A stretch of DNA of 64,000 bases. Source: Pseudomonas nitroreducens. GTDB taxonomy: Bacteria > Pseudomonadota > Gammaproteobacteria > Pseudomonadales > Pseudomonadaceae. The position numbers and the translations under genes are program-made. The first letter of the stretch is position 1. Each line of letters begins with the position of its first letter. Under the pieces are notes generated by a model. That model searched no databases. It saw only the letters and a program-made list of their open reading frames with translations, and was not told where the DNA came from. The stretch spans positions 1 through 64,000 of the forward strand of contig NZ_JALJXP010000005.1 in the NCBI RefSeq assembly GCF_024170165.1, given 5' to 3'. Of this stretch, positions 17,087 to 29,706 are shown piece by piece.

Positions 17087-18493
17087 ATGAGCCAGACCAG
17101 CCCCGGCGCCGCCATCCGCGCCGTGCTCGACCGTCAGCGCGCCGCGCACCTGTCCAGTGAACCGCTGAGCGCCGAGCGGCGCATCGAGCTGATCGACCGC
17201 GCCATCGGCCTGCTGGTCGATCACCAGCAGGCCATCGTCGAAGCGGTGCGCGCCGACTTCGGCCAGCGCAGCGACGACTTCTCCCGCGTGGTGGAAGTGC
17301 TCTCGCCACTGATGAGCCTGAAGCAGACCAGGGCCCAGCTGCTCGGCTGGATGCAGCCCGAGCCGCGTCACTGCGAGCGCGGCGAAGCCTGGGTGGAGTA
17401 CCAGCCGCTGGGCGTGGTGGGCATCGTCACGCCGTGGAACTTCCCGGTGAACATGGTCTTCACCGGCCTCGCCGGGGTGCTGGCCGCCGGCAACCGCGCC
17501 ATCATCAAGCCATCGGAATTCACCCCGCACAGCTCGGCACTGATCGCCCGGATGATCGCCTCGGTGTTCGCCGAGGACGAAGTGGCGGTGATCACCGGCG
17601 GGCCGGAAGTCGGCCAGGCGTTCTGCGCCCAGCCCTTCGACCACCTGCTGTTCACCGGCGCCACCAGCATCGGTCGCCAGGTGATGCGCGCCGCCGCCGA
17701 GAACCTGGTGCCGGTGACCCTGGAACTGGGCGGCAAGTCGCCGACCATCATTTCCCGTTCGGCCGATTTTCCGGCCGCAGTGCAGAAGATCATCGCCGGC
17801 AAGCTGCACAACGCCGGGCAGATCTGCCTGGCGCCGGACTACGTATTCGTCCCCGAGGAATCGCTGGACGATTTCATCGCCAGCGCCCGTGAAGTGATCG
17901 CGCGCATCTACCCGAGCCTGCGCGACAACCCCGACTACACCTCGGTTATCAATGTCCGCCACCAGCAGCGCCTGCAGGGCTACCTGGACGAGGCACGGGC
18001 GGCGGGCGTGGAGCTGATCGAACTGAACCCGGCCGGCGAGGACTTCGCCGCGCAAACCGGGCACAAGCTTGTGCCGACGCTGCTGCGCAACCCCGGTGAC
18101 GAGCTGAAGGTGATGCAGGACGAAATCTTCGGCCCGCTGCTGCCGATCAAGCCGTACAAGACCATCGCCGAGGTGATCGACTACATCAACGCCCACCCGC
18201 GTCCGCTGGGCCTGTACTACTTCGGTGTGGATGCCGACGAGCAGGCGCTGGTGCTGCGCCGCACCACTTCCGGCGGGGTGACGATCAACGACGTGATCAA
18301 GCACGTTGGCATCGAGAGCCTGCCGTTCGGTGGTGTCGGTCCTTCGGGCATGGGCTCGTACCACGGCCGCGATGGCTTCCGCACCTTCAGCCACGCCAAG
18401 GCGGTGTTCAAGCCGGCCGACGGCCCCGACCTGATGCGTCCGCCCTACGTCGAACCGGTGCGCCAGGCCGTCGCCGCGCTGATCAGCCGCTGA
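17087..18493 (+). CDS. Aldehyde dehydrogenase (coniferyl aldehyde dehydrogenase-like)
   Basis: A 468-residue NAD(P)-dependent aldehyde dehydrogenase. The catalytic Glu lies in LELGGKSPTI and the nucleophilic Cys in NAGQICLAPDY. GIVTPWNFPVNMVF and the C-terminal LPFGGVGPSGMGSYHG are family motifs. The length and the KLHNAGQICLAPDYVFVP region match coniferyl-aldehyde/fatty-aldehyde dehydrogenases that lack a long C terminus. Together with the adjacent Zn alcohol dehydrogenase (9 bp downstream) or the GMC enzyme, it would convert the primary alcohol via aldehyde to the acid used by the acyl-CoA ligase. ATG 17087 has CAGGAG 6 nt upstream, better than an upstream in-frame start. Confidence 0.92.
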   Translation: MSQTSPGAAIRAVLDRQRAAHLSSEPLSAERRIELIDRAIGLLVDHQQAIVEAVRADFGQRSDDFSRVVEVLSPLMSLKQTRAQLLGWMQPEPRHCERGEAWVEYQPLGVVGIVTPWNFPVNMVFTGLAGVLAAGNRAIIKPSEFTPHSSALIARMIASVFAEDEVAVITGGPEVGQAFCAQPFDHLLFTGATSIGRQVMRAAAENLVPVTLELGGKSPTIISRSADFPAAVQKIIAGKLHNAGQICLAPDYVFVPEESLDDFIASAREVIARIYPSLRDNPDYTSVINVRHQQRLQGYLDEARAAGVELIELNPAGEDFAAQTGHKLVPTLLRNPGDELKVMQDEIFGPLLPIKPYKTIAEVIDYINAHPRPLGLYYFGVDADEQALVLRRTTSGGVTINDVIKHVGIESLPFGGVGPSGMGSYHGRDGFRTFSHAKAVFKPADGPDLMRPPYVEPVRQAVAALISR

Positions 18494-18502
18494 GGAACTG
18501 CC

Positions 18503-21031
<2,529 letters not shown>

Positions 21032-21045
21032 CCCAGGAGCCAGCC

Positions 21046-21435
21046 ATGGCCGAGCATCCCCCAGCCACCGCGCCCGTCGGGCCGGAGGCGCAGTACCTGC
21101 GGTTCCTCCAGCAGGGCCGTTTCATGATCCAGCGCAGCGCCTCCACCGGCCGCCACGTGTTCTACCCGCGCGTGGCGGTCCCTGGCAGCGGCGAGACCGA
21201 CTTGGAATGGGTCGAGGCCGCCGGCACCGGGCGCATCTACGCCATCACGGTGAACCGCTCGCGCAACGCCAGCCATAACGTGGCGCTGATCGACCTCGAC
21301 GAAGGCGTGCGCCTGATGTCGCGCATCGAAGGCCGGGAAACCGCGCCCATCGGCAGCCGCGTCAAGGCGCGGGTGATCGAGGAAGACGGGCAGGCGCTCG
21401 TGGTGTTCGACGTGATCGAAGAGGTGCAGGCATGA
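21046..21435 (+). CDS. DUF35 OB-fold acyl-CoA-associated protein without zinc ribbon cysteines
   Basis: A 129-residue DUF35-type protein: a short N-terminal rubredoxin-like segment (FLQQGRFMIQRSASTGRHVFYPR) and an OB-fold (GRIYAITVNRSR..., APIGSRVKARVIEEDG). In most relatives the N-terminal part holds four Cys that bind zinc; none are present here, so the ribbon has degenerated. DUF35 proteins pair with SCP2-type thiolases or thiolase-like aldolases (as ChsH2 with Ltp2). The following thiolase-like gene overlaps by 4 bp, so they very likely form a complex. ATG 21046 has AGGAG 6 nt upstream. An ATG at 21028 overlapping the previous stop is an alternative. Confidence 0.84.
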   Translation: MAEHPPATAPVGPEAQYLRFLQQGRFMIQRSASTGRHVFYPRVAVPGSGETDLEWVEAAGTGRIYAITVNRSRNASHNVALIDLDEGVRLMSRIEGRETAPIGSRVKARVIEEDGQALVVFDVIEEVQA

Positions 21436-22583
21436 ATTCGTCCCTTCGCGGCAAGACCGCCATCGTCGGCATCGGCAGCGCCGGAATCGGCGAAGCCCAC
21501 GGCTTCAGCGCCATGGAGCTGCTCGGCCAGGCTGCGCTGAAGGCCGTCGCCGATGCCGGGCTCAGGCTCTCCGACGTCGATGCGGTGTTCTCCGCTACCA
21601 GTTCCCATGCCTTCCCGACGCTGTCGGTGTGCGAGTACCTCGGCATCAAGCCGAAGTTCGTCGACGGCACCAACGTCGGCGGTTCCAGCTTCGAATGGCA
21701 CCTGCTGCAGGCCACCCTGGCACTGCAGGCTGGCCTGTGTGACGTGGCGCTGATCTGCTATGGCTCCAACCAGCGCACCGCCGGCGGCAAGCTGGTGTCG
21801 ATGAGCGAACCGCAGTGGCACGAGACGGCCTACAAGCCGCGGCACCCGATCACCTCCTATGCGCTGGCGGCCAGCCGGCACATGCACCAGTACGGCACCA
21901 CCCGCGAGCAGCTGGCGGAAGTGGCCCTGGCGGCGCGCGGATGGGCCAACCTCAACCCGGAGGCCTTCGCCCGCGGCCCGCTGAATATGGACGACGTGCT
22001 GGGCGCGCGGATGGTCAGCGACCCGCTGAGCGCCGCCGACTGCTGTCTGGTCACCGATGGCGCCGGGGCCTGCGTGATGGTCCGCGCCGACCGCGCCCGC
22101 GACCTGCCGAACAAGCCGGCCTACTTCCTCGGCGCAGGCGGCGCACAGTGGCACCGCTCGGTGGTGTGCATGCCCGACCTGACCGTCACCGCCGCCTCGG
22201 AAAGCGGCCCGCGGGCCATGCAGATGGCCGGCGTGAGCCACGCCGATATCGACCTGGTGATGCTCTACGACGCCTTCACCATCAACACCCTCCTGTTCCT
22301 CGAAGACCTCGGCTTCTGCCCGAAGGGCGAGGGCGGACGCTTCGTCCAGGGCGGGCGCATCGCCCCCGGCGGCGAGCTGGCGGTGAACACCAATGGTGGC
22401 GGCCTTTCGTGCGTGCATCCGGGAATGTACGGGATGTTCCTGATCCTCGAAGCGGTGACGCAGATTCGCGGTCAGGCCGGGGAGCGGCAGTTGAAGAAGG
22501 CGGATATCGCGTTGCTGCATGGCAATGGCGGGACGCTGTCGAGCCAGGTGACGGCGTTCCTGGGGAGTGAGGCGGCGCTCTAG
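21432..22583 (+). CDS. Thiolase-like protein lacking the catalytic Cys (Ltp2-like aldolase candidate)
   Basis: A 383-residue thiolase-fold protein of the SCP2/lipid-transfer type. Where true thiolases have NNNCATGS, this protein has TNVGGSSFEWHL: the nucleophilic Cys is missing. The later segments VMLYDAFTINTLLFLEDLG and NTNGGGLSCVHPGMYGM are kept. In steroid degraders, Ltp2 also lacks the Cys and with its DUF35 partner cleaves a 3-hydroxyacyl-CoA by a retro-aldol reaction. The adjacent DUF35 gene overlaps by 4 bp, supporting the same type of complex here. The reaction is inferred, not shown. It is the last gene of the operon; a terminator lies about 280 bp downstream, behind a REP-like element. 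Confidence 0.85.
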   Translation: MNSSLRGKTAIVGIGSAGIGEAHGFSAMELLGQAALKAVADAGLRLSDVDAVFSATSSHAFPTLSVCEYLGIKPKFVDGTNVGGSSFEWHLLQATLALQAGLCDVALICYGSNQRTAGGKLVSMSEPQWHETAYKPRHPITSYALAASRHMHQYGTTREQLAEVALAARGWANLNPEAFARGPLNMDDVLGARMVSDPLSAADCCLVTDGAGACVMVRADRARDLPNKPAYFLGAGGAQWHRSVVCMPDLTVTAASESGPRAMQMAGVSHADIDLVMLYDAFTINTLLFLEDLGFCPKGEGGRFVQGGRIAPGGELAVNTNGGGLSCVHPGMYGMFLILEAVTQIRGQAGERQLKKADIALLHGNGGTLSSQVTAFLGSEAAL

Positions 22584-22712
22584 TTCGCTGGGTAATCCGG
22601 CTGACTTCCATTTCGCCGACCGCACCGAACGGTTCCCTCTACCGCTTGCGGGGGAGGGCTAGGGAGGGGGAGCGGAGCCAGGCACCGACACTTATGCAGC
22701 CTCGTCATCCGC

Positions 22713-22845
22713 TGCCCTCTCCCTAACCCTGGCTGCGCGCCCCGCTCCGAAGGGAGAGGGGACCGTTCGGTGCAGGAGGAAACTAATGCGTCAGCCGGCA
22801 CGAGCTGCCCCCTCTCCCTGAGGGAGAGGGCTGGGGTGAGGGGGA
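22713..22845. repeat. REP-like composite element, copy 3
   Basis: Same design as 3959-4096: palindrome ccctctccctaaccctggct...agggagagggg at 22713-22761, a spacer with atgcgtcagccggcacgag, and ccctctccctgagggagaggg at 22810-22830. It separates the end of the large operon from the terminator at 22867. Confidence 0.8.
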
Positions 22846-22866
22846 GGCTCAGGCACGCAATCTACC

Positions 22867-22907
22867 GAAAGCCCGCCCGGCCCATGCCGCGCGGGCTTTC
22901 TGCTTTT
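22867..22907 (+). terminator. Rho-independent terminator of the ligase-thiolase operon
   Basis: Stem gaaagcccgc / gcgggctttc (10 bp) with a 14-base loop, followed by tgctttt. It lies after the REP-like element and before operator box C1, closing the 13-gene operon. Confidence 0.8.
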
Positions 22908-22938
22908 CACCCCAGCCGGAAAATCCCCTCCGAAATTG

Positions 22939-22981
22939 GTCCGAACGAACTACAGCCAGCCCCGCGCCACCTCCCGATACT
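22939..22981 (+). promoter_or_regulatory. Candidate operator box C1 and promoter of the dehydrogenase pair
   Basis: GTCCGAACGAACTAC (22939-22953) agrees with GTCCNTTCGAACYAC at all but two positions. A possible -10 hexamer GATACT starts at 22976, 37 nt after the box start. The context ctccc-hexamer-cg is shared with the -10 region at 10441. The promoter would drive the acyl-CoA dehydrogenase at 23044. Confidence 0.55.
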
Positions 22982-23043
22982 CGACGACGAAACCCCTGCC
23001 GTGAAAGCGGCCCACAAGAACAACAGGTCTGAGGAACACCTCG

Positions 23044-24237
<1,194 letters not shown>

Positions 24238-24250
24238 CAGGCAGCCGACC

Positions 24251-25390
24251 ATGGACTTCAAACTCAATGAAGAGCAGCAGATGCTGCAAGACACGGCGGC
24301 GCGTCTGGTACGTGACGCCTACGGATTCGAACAGCGCGAGGCCTATCGCCGCAGCGAGCTGGGCTACAGCGTCGACTTCTGGCGGCAGCTCGGCGAGCTG
24401 GGCCTGACCGGCGTGTCCCTGCCCGAAGCCTACGGCGGCTTCGGCGGCGGCGTGGACAGCCTGCTGGTGCACACCGAGCTGGGTCGTGGCCTGTGCCTGG
24501 AGCCGTACCTGCAGTCGGTGGTGTTCGCCGGCGGCCTGCTGGCCCAGCTGGGCAACGACGCACAGAAGGACCAGCTGCTGACCCGCGTTGCCAGCGGCGA
24601 ACTGCAACTGGCGGTGGCCTTCGAGGAACCACAGAGCCATTACGAGATGAACAGCGTGGCCACCCGCGCCGAACCGGTGAACGGCGGCTGGCGGCTGAGC
24701 GGGCGCAAGGTCGCGGTGATCGGCGGGCACAGTGCCGGACTGATCCTGGTCTCGGCCCGCGTGGCCGGCGGCGAACTGGACGAGCAGGGCATCGGCCTGT
24801 TCCTCCTCGACCCGGCGGAAGCCGGCGTGAAGCGCCGCGTCTACCCGACCGCCAGCGGCCTCAAGGCCTGCGAGCTGTACCTGGACGGCGCTTTCGTCGC
24901 CAGCGAACGCGTGCTCGGCGAACCCGGTGAGGCCTTCAACGCACTGCGCTACCAGCAGGGCCGCGCCATCGCTGCGCAATGTGCCGAAGCGGTCGGCGCC
25001 ATGGAAGCCACCTGCGAGCTGACCCTGGACTACCTGAAGACCCGCAAGCAGTTCGGTGTTGCCATCGGCTCCTTCCAGGTGCTGCAGCACCGCATGGTGG
25101 ACATGCGCGCTGAGCTGGACCAGGCCAGCAGCATGGCGATCCTCGCCGCCTGCGTCGCCGACCAGCCCGACAGCGCCGAGCGCAGCCGCGCCCTGGCCGC
25201 CGCCAAGTACATCACCGTCCGCGCCGGACGCCTGATCTCCGAGCAGTGCATCCAGCTGCACGGCGGCATCGGCCTCACCGACGAATACCTGGGTTCGCAC
25301 TACGCCAAGCACCTGGTGATGATCAGCCACCAGTTCGGCGACGACGACCATCACCTGCAGGCCTTCAGCCAACTGATGGACGTGGCCTAG
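24251..25390 (+). CDS. Acyl-CoA dehydrogenase, beta-type subunit of a pair
   Basis: A 379-residue acyl-CoA dehydrogenase with a shortened, less conserved middle (GRKVAVIGGHSAGLILVSARV). The FAD/substrate motif is replaced by AVAFEEPQSHYEMNSVATRAE. The C terminus keeps KQFGVAIGSFQVLQHRMVDM and QLHGGIGLTDEYLGSHYAKHLVM. Loss of the usual SEPGAGSD motif next to a complete dehydrogenase suggests an obligate partner of the upstream protein. The genes are 13 bp apart and doubtless cotranscribed. REP elements follow the stop, before etfB. Confidence 0.9.
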   Translation: MDFKLNEEQQMLQDTAARLVRDAYGFEQREAYRRSELGYSVDFWRQLGELGLTGVSLPEAYGGFGGGVDSLLVHTELGRGLCLEPYLQSVVFAGGLLAQLGNDAQKDQLLTRVASGELQLAVAFEEPQSHYEMNSVATRAEPVNGGWRLSGRKVAVIGGHSAGLILVSARVAGGELDEQGIGLFLLDPAEAGVKRRVYPTASGLKACELYLDGAFVASERVLGEPGEAFNALRYQQGRAIAAQCAEAVGAMEATCELTLDYLKTRKQFGVAIGSFQVLQHRMVDMRAELDQASSMAILAACVADQPDSAERSRALAAAKYITVRAGRLISEQCIQLHGGIGLTDEYLGSHYAKHLVMISHQFGDDDHHLQAFSQLMDVA

Positions 25391-25393
25391 AAC

Positions 25394-25425
25394 GTAGGGC
25401 GCATAACGCGCCAGCGTTATCCGCC
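25394..25425 (+). repeat. Short dispersed repeat (gtagggcgcataacgcg type)
   Basis: An imperfect palindromic unit, gtagggcgcataacgcgcc...gcgttatccgcc. An antisense relative lies at 40388-40418. It has no coding role and belongs to a dispersed intergenic family common in gamma-proteobacteria. Confidence 0.6.
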
Positions 25426-25446
25426 CGACGGCTTGGCATGAATCCG

Positions 25447-25510
25447 TTCGCGAGCAAGCTCGCTCCTACGAAGAGCAGGTGCTCCCTGTAGGAGCGAGCT
25501 TGCTCGCGAA
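25447..25510. repeat. Pseudomonas REP pair (BIME)
   Basis: Two inverted copies of the REP unit, ttcgcgagcaagctcgctcc at 25447 and its reverse complement ending at 25510, separated by 18 bases. It fills the gap between the acyl-CoA dehydrogenase pair and etfB. The same family recurs at 39214-39440. Confidence 0.88.
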
Positions 25511-25563
25511 CCTCCTCAATCGCAGCGCCGATGCAAACCGGCGTTAGCCAAGGAAACAACCGA

Positions 25564-26313
25564 ATGAAAGTCCTCGTAGCCGTCAAGCGCGTGGTCGATT
25601 ACAACGTCAAGGTTCGCGTCAAGGCGGACCACTCCGGCGTCGATCTGGCCAACGTCAAGATGTCCATGAACCCCTTCTGCGAAATCGCCGTGGAAGAAGC
25701 CGTGCGCCTGAAAGAGAAAGGCGTCGCCAGCGAGATCGTGGTGGTCTCGGTCGGCCCGAACAGCGCACAGGAGCAGCTGCGCACCGCACTGGCCCTCGGC
25801 GCAGACCGCGCCGTGCTGGTCGAGAGTAACGATGAGCTGAACTCGCTCGCCGTGGCCAAGGCCCTGAAAGCCATTGTCGACAAAGAGCAGCCGCAGCTGG
25901 TCATCCTCGGCAAGCAGGCCATCGACAGCGACAACAACCAGACCGGCCAGATGCTGGCTGCGCTGACCGGCTACGCCCAGGGCACCTTCGCCTCCAAGGT
26001 CGAAGTTGCTGGCGACAAGGTCAACGTCACCCGTGAAATCGACGGCGGCCTGCAGACCGTTGCCCTGAACCTGCCGGCCATCGTCACCACCGACCTGCGC
26101 CTGAACGAGCCGCGCTATGCGTCGCTGCCCAACATCATGAAGGCGAAGAAGAAGCCGCTGGACGTGGTGACCCCGGACGCCCTGGGCGTTTCCACCGCTT
26201 CCACCGTGAAGACCGTGAAAGTCGAAGCTCCGGCTGCCCGTAGCGCTGGCATCAAGGTCAAGTCCGTTGCCGAACTGGTCGAGAAACTGAAGAACGAAGC
26301 GAAGGTGATCTGA
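25564..26313 (+). CDS. etfB: Electron transfer flavoprotein beta subunit
   Basis: A 249-residue protein with the EtfB start [20 protein letters not shown] and the conserved [18 protein letters not shown] segment. The AMP site and the recognition loop near residues 180-200 ([14 protein letters not shown]) are present. EtfB with EtfA carries electrons from acyl-CoA dehydrogenases to ETF-ubiquinone oxidoreductase in the membrane. The length equals that of P. aeruginosa EtfB. ATG 25564 follows AAGGA. The stop and the etfA start share one base (TGATG). The ETF-QO gene is not in this window. Codon use looks like that of a highly expressed gene, so this may be the main cellular ETF rather than a pathway-specific copy. 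Confidence 0.95.
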   Translation: MKVLVAVKRVVDYNVKVRVKADHSGVDLANVKMSMNPFCEIAVEEAVRLKEKGVASEIVVVSVGPNSAQEQLRTALALGADRAVLVESNDELNSLAVAKALKAIVDKEQPQLVILGKQAIDSDNNQTGQMLAALTGYAQGTFASKVEVAGDKVNVTREIDGGLQTVALNLPAIVTTDLRLNEPRYASLPNIMKAKKKPLDVVTPDALGVSTASTVKTVKVEAPAARSAGIKVKSVAELVEKLKNEAKVI

Positions 26314-27242
26314 TGGCTGTTTTGGTTGTTGCAGAACATTCGAATGGCGCGCTGGGCTCGGCAACGCTGAACACAGTCGCTGCTGCGCAGAAGATCGGTG
26401 GTGACATCGCTGTTCTGGTCGCTGGCCAGAACGTCGGTGGCGTGGCTGAAGCCGCTGCCAAGGTCGCCGGTGTTGCCAAGGTGCTGGTCGCCGACAACGC
26501 TGCCTACGCTCATCAGCTGCCGGAGAATCTGGCGCCGCTGATCGCGGCCATCGCCGGTCATTTCAGCCACGTACTGGCCCCGGCCACCACCAACGGCAAG
26601 AACTTCCTGCCGCGCGTCGCCGCGCTGCTGGACGTCGACCAGATCTCCGAGATCACCGAAGTCGTTAGCGACGACATCTTCAAGCGCCCGATCTATGCCG
26701 GTAACGCCATCGCTACCGTGCAGTCCTCGGCTGCCATCAAGGTCATCACCGTGCGTGGCACCGGCTTCGACGCCGTGGCTGCCGAAGGTGGTTCGGCTGC
26801 TGTCGAAGCCGTTTCCGGCCCGGCCGATGCCGGCAAGTCCGCCTTCGTGGGCGAAGAACTGGCCAAGTCCGACCGCCCGGAACTGACCGCTGCCAGGATC
26901 GTCGTTTCCGGCGGCCGTGGCATGGGCAATGGCGACAACTTCAGCATTCTTTACTCCCTGGCCGACAAGCTGGGCGCTGCCGTCGGCGCTTCCCGCGCTG
27001 CCGTGGATGCCGGCTTCGTGCCCAACGACATGCAGGTCGGCCAGACCGGCAAGATCGTTGCTCCGCAGCTGTACGTGGCCGTCGGTATCTCCGGCGCCAT
27101 CCAGCACCTGGCGGGCATGAAGGACTCGAAAGTGATCGTTGCGATCAACAAGGACGAAGAGGCGCCGATCTTCCAGGTGGCCGATTACGGCCTGGTCGCC
27201 GACCTGTTCGACGCGGTGCCGGAGCTGCAGGGAGCACTCTGA
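26313..27242 (+). CDS. etfA: Electron transfer flavoprotein alpha subunit
   Basis: A 309-residue protein with the EtfA N-terminal half and the C-terminal FAD domain: [70 protein letters not shown], and [23 protein letters not shown]. It holds the FAD and docks to acyl-CoA dehydrogenases and to ETF-QO. It overlaps etfB by one base, ensuring equal synthesis. The surrounding clusters encode at least four acyl-CoA dehydrogenases that need this acceptor. Confidence 0.96.
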   Translation: MAVLVVAEHSNGALGSATLNTVAAAQKIGGDIAVLVAGQNVGGVAEAAAKVAGVAKVLVADNAAYAHQLPENLAPLIAAIAGHFSHVLAPATTNGKNFLPRVAALLDVDQISEITEVVSDDIFKRPIYAGNAIATVQSSAAIKVITVRGTGFDAVAAEGGSAAVEAVSGPADAGKSAFVGEELAKSDRPELTAARIVVSGGRGMGNGDNFSILYSLADKLGAAVGASRAAVDAGFVPNDMQVGQTGKIVAPQLYVAVGISGAIQHLAGMKDSKVIVAINKDEEAPIFQVADYGLVADLFDAVPELQGAL

Positions 27243-27410
27243 GCCAGGGGCGGAACGGGTGCGCGATAAAAACACGCCCGGCTCCCAGTGGCGCCGCCGA
27301 AAGTGATCTAGTTTGAAAGGAGGGGAGCCGGCGCCCGGGCCGGCTCCGCGAGCAGACCGGCGCTGCGACTCCGTGCGCCGCACGTCCCTGACCCCTGGTG
27401 TCGACGCATC

Positions 27411-28814
27411 ATGGCCTCCCCGAAGAAAGCTTCCGGCAAGAAAGCCGGTCCCCCCGAGTCTGCCGTGCAGTTTCGCTCCCGCGAGGAGCGGCTGGGCATC
27501 GGCCAGCGCCTGCGGCAGAAGATCCCCCGCGAGGCCCATGGCCTGTGGAAGCCCCCCGGGCGCGGGCGGGATGTCATCGCCATCCTGGAGAAGTCCAACC
27601 GTGACCGGCTCAAGGACCTGGTGCCGATCCGCTACGGACGCATGCTGCGCAGCCCCTTCACCTTCCTGCGCGGCTCGGCCGCGCTGATGGCCCACGACCT
27701 CGCCGGCGCCCCGCATATCGGTGTGAACGTACAGGCCTGCGGCGACTGCCATCTGCTCAACTTCGGCCTCTTCGCCACGCCCGAGCGCAACCTGGTGTTC
27801 GACCTCAACGACTTCGACGAAACCCTGCCGGCGCCGTGGGAGTGGGATATCAAGCGCCTGGTGGCGAGCTTCGCCGTGGCCGCCCGCAGCAGTGGCCTGA
27901 GCGATGTCAGGGCGCACGAGGTCGCAGCGACCTGCGCGCGGGCCTACCGCGAGAACCTGCGCGCCTACTCGCGCATGAGTCCGCTGGAGGTCTGGTACTC
28001 CCGCCTGGATACCCAGACCCTGCTGGAGATGGCGCCGGACGCCAAGGCCCGCAAGTTCCGCCAGCAACTGTTCGACCGAGCCCGCGAACGCGTGGTGGAA
28101 AGCGCCTTTCCGAAGATCGCCGAACAGGTGGGCGGCCAGCCGCGCATCATCGACCAGCCGCCGGTCATCTACCACGTTGCCGAAGCGGATTTCATGCAGC
28201 GCGTGCAGAGCAGCCTGCTCGACTACCGGATCAGCCTGTCGGATGACCGCCGGGTGTTGTTCGACCGTTATCGGGTGGTGGATGCAGCGATGAAGGTGGT
28301 CGGCATCGGCAGTGTCGGCACCCGCTGCTTCATCGCGCTGCTGTTCTCCGAGGAGAACCATCCGCTGATCCTGCAGTTCAAGGAGTCCTGTCGCTCCGTG
28401 CTCGAGCCCTATGCAGGCAGGAGCCAGTACGTGCATCAGGGCCAGCGGGTTGTGATGGGCCAGCGCCTGATGCAGTCCTCCAGCGACATCTTCCTGGGCT
28501 GGATGCGCAGCCCGGGTGGGCGTGACTACTTTGTCCGGCAATTGCGCGACATGAAGCTGTCGGTCCCCGTGGAGCGCATAAGCGCAACGCAGCTGGAGCG
28601 CTACGCCGACATCTGCGGGCTGACCCTGGCCCGCGCCCATGCCAAGTCCGGCGATGCGGCGACCATCAGCGGCTACCTGGGCAAGGGCGACGCCTTCGAC
28701 GAGGCCATGGGCGACTTCGCCCTGCTTTATGCCGACCAGACCGAGCGCGATCACGGCGTGCTGGTCAAGGCTGTGCGGGCAGGACGGGTGAAGGTGCTGA
28801 TGGAAGAAGACTAG
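27411..28814 (+). CDS. DUF2252 family protein
   Basis: A 467-residue protein of the DUF2252 family. The N-terminal 30 residues are basic and disordered-looking (SPKKASGKKAG). The conserved core has RYGRMLRSPFTFLRGSAALMAHDL, CGDCHLLNFGLFATPERNLVFDLNDFDE and WDIKRLVASF. The GDCHLLNFG and DFDE motifs resemble the catalytic and metal loops of aminoglycoside-phosphotransferase-like kinases, and LQFKESCRSVLEPY lies later. The biochemical function is unknown. It is alone: 169 bp after etfA and convergent with marC. Confidence 0.88.
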   Translation: MASPKKASGKKAGPPESAVQFRSREERLGIGQRLRQKIPREAHGLWKPPGRGRDVIAILEKSNRDRLKDLVPIRYGRMLRSPFTFLRGSAALMAHDLAGAPHIGVNVQACGDCHLLNFGLFATPERNLVFDLNDFDETLPAPWEWDIKRLVASFAVAARSSGLSDVRAHEVAATCARAYRENLRAYSRMSPLEVWYSRLDTQTLLEMAPDAKARKFRQQLFDRARERVVESAFPKIAEQVGGQPRIIDQPPVIYHVAEADFMQRVQSSLLDYRISLSDDRRVLFDRYRVVDAAMKVVGIGSVGTRCFIALLFSEENHPLILQFKESCRSVLEPYAGRSQYVHQGQRVVMGQRLMQSSSDIFLGWMRSPGGRDYFVRQLRDMKLSVPVERISATQLERYADICGLTLARAHAKSGDAATISGYLGKGDAFDEAMGDFALLYADQTERDHGVLVKAVRAGRVKVLMEED

Positions 28815-28851
28815 GGTCGGGGCCGCCGGGTACTTCGCTGCCCGCCTGCTT

Positions 28852-29526
28852 TCAGGGTTGCGCGAGCAGGTGGGCGTTGCTGTCGATCAGTGTCTGCGCG
28901 ACCTCCACCAGGCCGTTGATGGCGAACTGCACGCCCATGCACACCAGCAGGAAACCCATCAGTCGCGAGATGGCGTCGATGCCGGACTTGCCGGTGGCCT
29001 TCATGATCAGGTCCGAGGCGCGCAGGCAGCCCCAGAGGATCAGCCCGGTGCAGAGGAAGATCAGCGGCGGCGCGACCAGGATCACCCAGTGCGGGAAGCT
29101 GGTGCTGTGCTTGATGCTGGCGGCAGAGCTGATGATCATCGCGATGGTGCCGGGTCCGGCGGTGCTCGGCATGGCCAGCGGAATGAAGGCGAAACTGGTG
29201 CGCTCGGGCAGCTCCTCGCGGGAGTCAGGGGAGGGCATGGGCGCGGGAAACAGCATACGCCCGCCGATGATGCAGAGGATGCCGCCGCCGGCGACGCGCA
29301 GGCCCGGAATCGAGATGCTGAACACCCCCATGATGAACTCGCCGATGTAGTAGGTCAGCGTCATGATGATGAACACGTAGCAGGCGGTCAGCAGCGCCTG
29401 CTGGTTCTTCTCCTCGCGGCTGAAGCCCTGGGACAGCGCGAGGAACAGCGCGACCGTGGTCGGCGGGTTGATCAGCGGCAGCAAGGCCAGCAGCCCGAGT
29501 AGGATGGCGTCGAACAAACTGCTCAT
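28852..29526 (-). CDS. MarC family integral membrane protein
   Basis: A 224-residue protein with about six hydrophobic segments, in the MarC/YchE/YhgN family. The N-terminal [32 protein letters not shown] and [20 protein letters not shown] repeats show the internal duplication with NP and GPG motifs. The name derives from proximity to mar in E. coli, but no antibiotic role has been confirmed; function is unknown. It is divergent from the SulP gene and convergent with the DUF2252 gene. Confidence 0.9.
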   Translation of the reverse strand: MSSLFDAILLGLLALLPLINPPTTVALFLALSQGFSREEKNQQALLTACYVFIIMTLTYYIGEFIMGVFSISIPGLRVAGGGILCIIGGRMLFPAPMPSPDSREELPERTSFAFIPLAMPSTAGPGTIAMIISSAASIKHSTSFPHWVILVAPPLIFLCTGLILWGCLRASDLIMKATGKSGIDAISRLMGFLLVCMGVQFAINGLVEVAQTLIDSNAHLLAQP

Positions 29527-29706
29527 GGCAGGGCGTTTCTCCAGTGGCGGAAGGCTGGGGGGAGTTTAGGTGCGAATCCGCCGGCGGCACGGAAACTATC
29601 GGGAATGCTCGAGCACCGCTGATGCGGGCGCTGAACTACGCTGTATGACGATAAGGCTGCCGCTTCGCTTGAGCCTTGCGCCGTCCCCGCCTGGAGCCGT
29701 TCCCCG

